Below are positions 62,644-64,000 of a stretch of DNA of 64,000 bases, piece by piece (the stretch's first letter is position 1; each line of letters begins with the position of its first letter). A program made the position numbers and the translations under genes. Below the pieces are notes generated by a model. That model was given only the letters and a program-made list of their open reading frames with translations. It ran no database searches and had not been told where the DNA came from. The stretch lies in the NCBI GenBank assembly GCA_016790285.1, contig JAEUPJ010000028.1, positions 50,054 to 114,053 on the forward strand, in the 5' to 3' direction. This DNA comes from Roseateles sp. GTDB taxonomy: Bacteria; Pseudomonadota; Gammaproteobacteria; Burkholderiales; Burkholderiaceae_C.

Positions 62644-63777
62644 CTACATCGACAACATCAGGCCTTCGCGGGCATCCACCCGGCCGTCCAGCAGCGCCAG
62701 GCAGGCCTCGGCCACCGCCGGCGCGCCGCGGGCCTCGCGCACCCGCAGCCAGGGCGCGGCCGGGTCGTTGACCGGCTTCATGAAGGCCGTCCAGGCGGCG
62801 GCAATGCGCTGCTGCAGTTCCGCCGCGCCCCAGCCTTCCGGGGGTGCCGCGCTGCGCTTGGCAATCTGCGCCGGCGCGAAGAACAGCGTGGGCCGCGGCC
62901 CAGGCAGGTCGCGCCCGCCGCCCAGCTCGTCCCAGTGCGTGCCGCCGACCGAGCAGCTGTAGCGCAGCGCATCGCCGAAGTGCTCATGGACGCTGCGGCG
63001 CAGCCCGGCATTGCCAGCGAAGTCGACGTACACCGAGGGCACGCTGCGGTCCATCGCGGCGACGGCATCGTAGGGGCACAGTTCGTCGTAGCAGCCCAGC
63101 GAGTGGCAGAAATCCAGGTTGCCCGGCGAGGTCAGCCCGACGATGCGCGCGGCGCCGGCCTGGCCGCGGCGCAACGCCAGGCAGAACGCGGTGCCGAAGG
63201 CGGTCTTGCTGGAGGCGCTGGACAGCAGCACCTGCCGTGCGCCGAAGAAGCCGTTGTCGGCCAGGAAGTCGTCGATCAGGAACGAGGTGATGAACAGCGG
63301 CTTCAGCAGCGCCTGCTGCGCCTCCTGCGCGGCCACGTAGGCGGGGTCGGCCGCGCAGCGCTGGATCTGGTTGTAGACCGCCGGCAGGCCGGCGCGGTGC
63401 GCGGCCCCGTCGCTGAAGCCGTGCCGGCCTACGCGCGCCGGCTGCACCACCAGATAGCGGCCCATCGGCCAGTAGCCGTACAGCCGCTCGCCCACCGCCA
63501 CGCCCTCGGCGCGCGATTCCACCACCTCGGCAAAGCCCCACACCGGAATGCAGCCCCAGGTGGCATCGCCGGTGGGGAAGAAGTCCCAGTACTTCATCGC
63601 CTCGCCGAAGGCGGCGTAGGTGATGTTGTTCGAGGTCAGCGCGAAGCGGTCGATGCGCAGCCGCGCCTGGCCCTCGGCCAGCGGCCGCGCGTCCGGCGCG
63701 TCGGGGTCGGGCACCAGGCGCGACTGACGCAGGTTGCTGCGCGAAACCTCGAATCGCTGGGCATCGTCTACCGTCAT
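62644..63777 (-). CDS. DUF2855 family protein
   Basis: The protein has 377 residues. RIDRFALTSNNITYAAFGEAM is the signature I associate with DUF2855, which is related to medium-chain dehydrogenase/reductases in overall fold (GCIPVWGFAEVVES, GERLYGYWPMGRYLVV, LLSSASSKTAFGTAF). No classical zinc site is seen. It could be an oxidoreductase acting on small carbonyls; the reaction is unknown. The ATG at 63777 begins TVDDAQRFEVSRSNL. It is divergent from the aldo/keto reductase at the right edge. Confidence 0.85.
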   Translation of the reverse strand: MTVDDAQRFEVSRSNLRQSRLVPDPDAPDARPLAEGQARLRIDRFALTSNNITYAAFGEAMKYWDFFPTGDATWGCIPVWGFAEVVESRAEGVAVGERLYGYWPMGRYLVVQPARVGRHGFSDGAAHRAGLPAVYNQIQRCAADPAYVAAQEAQQALLKPLFITSFLIDDFLADNGFFGARQVLLSSASSKTAFGTAFCLALRRGQAGAARIVGLTSPGNLDFCHSLGCYDELCPYDAVAAMDRSVPSVYVDFAGNAGLRRSVHEHFGDALRYSCSVGGTHWDELGGGRDLPGPRPTLFFAPAQIAKRSAAPPEGWGAAELQQRIAAAWTAFMKPVNDPAAPWLRVREARGAPAVAEACLALLDGRVDAREGLMLSM

Positions 63778-63848
63778 GGGGAACCTCGTCGGAGCCGTGG
63801 GCCGGGCAGTATGCAGCAGCCTCGTGCCACGCGGCCTAAGATGCCGGC

Positions 63849-64000
63849 ATGACGCTTGCCGCGCCCGTGCCCACGCTGAATCTGCCCGATGGCAGCCCGA
63901 TGCCGCGCTTCGGCCTGGGCACCTGGCGCATGGGCGAAAGCCGCCGCACGCAGGCGGGCGAACTGGCCGCGCTGCGGCTGGCGCTGGAGCTGGGCTACCG
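63849..64000 (+). CDS. aldo/keto reductase, N-terminal fragment
   Basis: The first 50 codons run off the right edge. The translation TLNLPDGSPMPRFGLGTWRMGES is the N-terminal strand of the NADPH-dependent aldo/keto reductase TIM barrel, which carries the GLGTW motif. The catalytic Asp/Tyr/Lys/His lie outside the window. It is divergent from DUF2855 with about 70 bp between the starts. A TAAGAT hexamer sits 6 bp before the ATG. Confidence 0.88.
   Translation, partial: MTLAAPVPTLNLPDGSPMPRFGLGTWRMGESRRTQAGELAALRLALELGY

Overview
The window is ordinary chromosomal DNA from a high-GC betaproteobacterium. The best fit is Burkholderiales of the Roseateles / Pelomonas / Rubrivivax type (family Sphaerotilaceae or Comamonadaceae). 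This rests on the very high GC at third codon positions, the dapA-bamC pair, a PEP-CTERM protein, the RhlE-type helicase with an RG-rich tail, the pabB-pabC fusion, and the MksFEB operon. The placement is inferred from gene content, not from a marker-gene search. I saw no rRNA, tRNA, CRISPR array, insertion sequence, integrase or phage gene. Genes are tightly packed, and many start within the stop codon of the gene before.

Layout. 1-5.3 kb: the end of an M48 protease, orn, a pabB-pabC fusion, a DUF2087 protein and a DEAD-box RNA helicase with a long leader and a repetitive tail. 5.3-11.5 kb: a chemoreceptor, a divergent oxidoreductase/LysR pair, a cold-shock-DUF1294 fusion, a 2-keto-4-pentenoate hydratase-like protein, a PEP-CTERM protein and a DODA-type dioxygenase. 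11.6-16.4 kb: the mksF-mksE-mksB condensin operon. 16.4-20.1 kb: a thioesterase, an ECF41 sigma factor with its carboxymuconolactone decarboxylase-family partner and a matching promoter, a conserved unknown, and an exported M28 peptidase. 20.4-25.0 kb: a tight four-gene operon made of an acetolactate-synthase-like TPP enzyme, two divergent citrate-synthase-fold proteins and a cytochrome P450. This is the best candidate for an undescribed pathway. 25.0-29.9 kb: a TonB-dependent receptor divergent from a periplasmic-binding-protein/histidine-kinase pair. 30-33.7 kb: an acyltransferase/AraC/VOC run, then an M35 metallopeptidase with a free-standing paralogue of its N-terminal domain beside it.

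33.9-38 kb: aconitase acnA and a divergent MATE exporter. 38.1-46.1 kb: a nucleoside uptake and catabolism operon (BMP binding protein, ATPase, two permeases, cytidine deaminase, purine nucleoside phosphorylase, deoC, deoA) that runs directly into trmB, coaBC and dut. Imported nucleosides would be cleaved to bases and deoxyribose phosphates, then to acetaldehyde and glyceraldehyde 3-phosphate. 48.5-54.1 kb: SlyD-like FKBP, the ribosomal oxygenase roxA, a small Ala/Ser-rich lipoprotein with a strong terminator, a WalJ-like MBL hydrolase, bamC and dapA. 54.1-64 kb: a methyltransferase, a 41-residue membrane protein, an MFS transporter, an amidohydrolase with a histone-H1-like tail, parE, an ArgE/DapE-type deacylase, an MscS channel, an HDOD protein, a DUF2855 protein and the start of an aldo/keto reductase.

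Start codons were chosen from family alignments recalled from memory, signal peptides, ribosome-binding sites and overlaps. Several are TTG or GTG. Family assignments come from motifs read by eye; no database search was possible.
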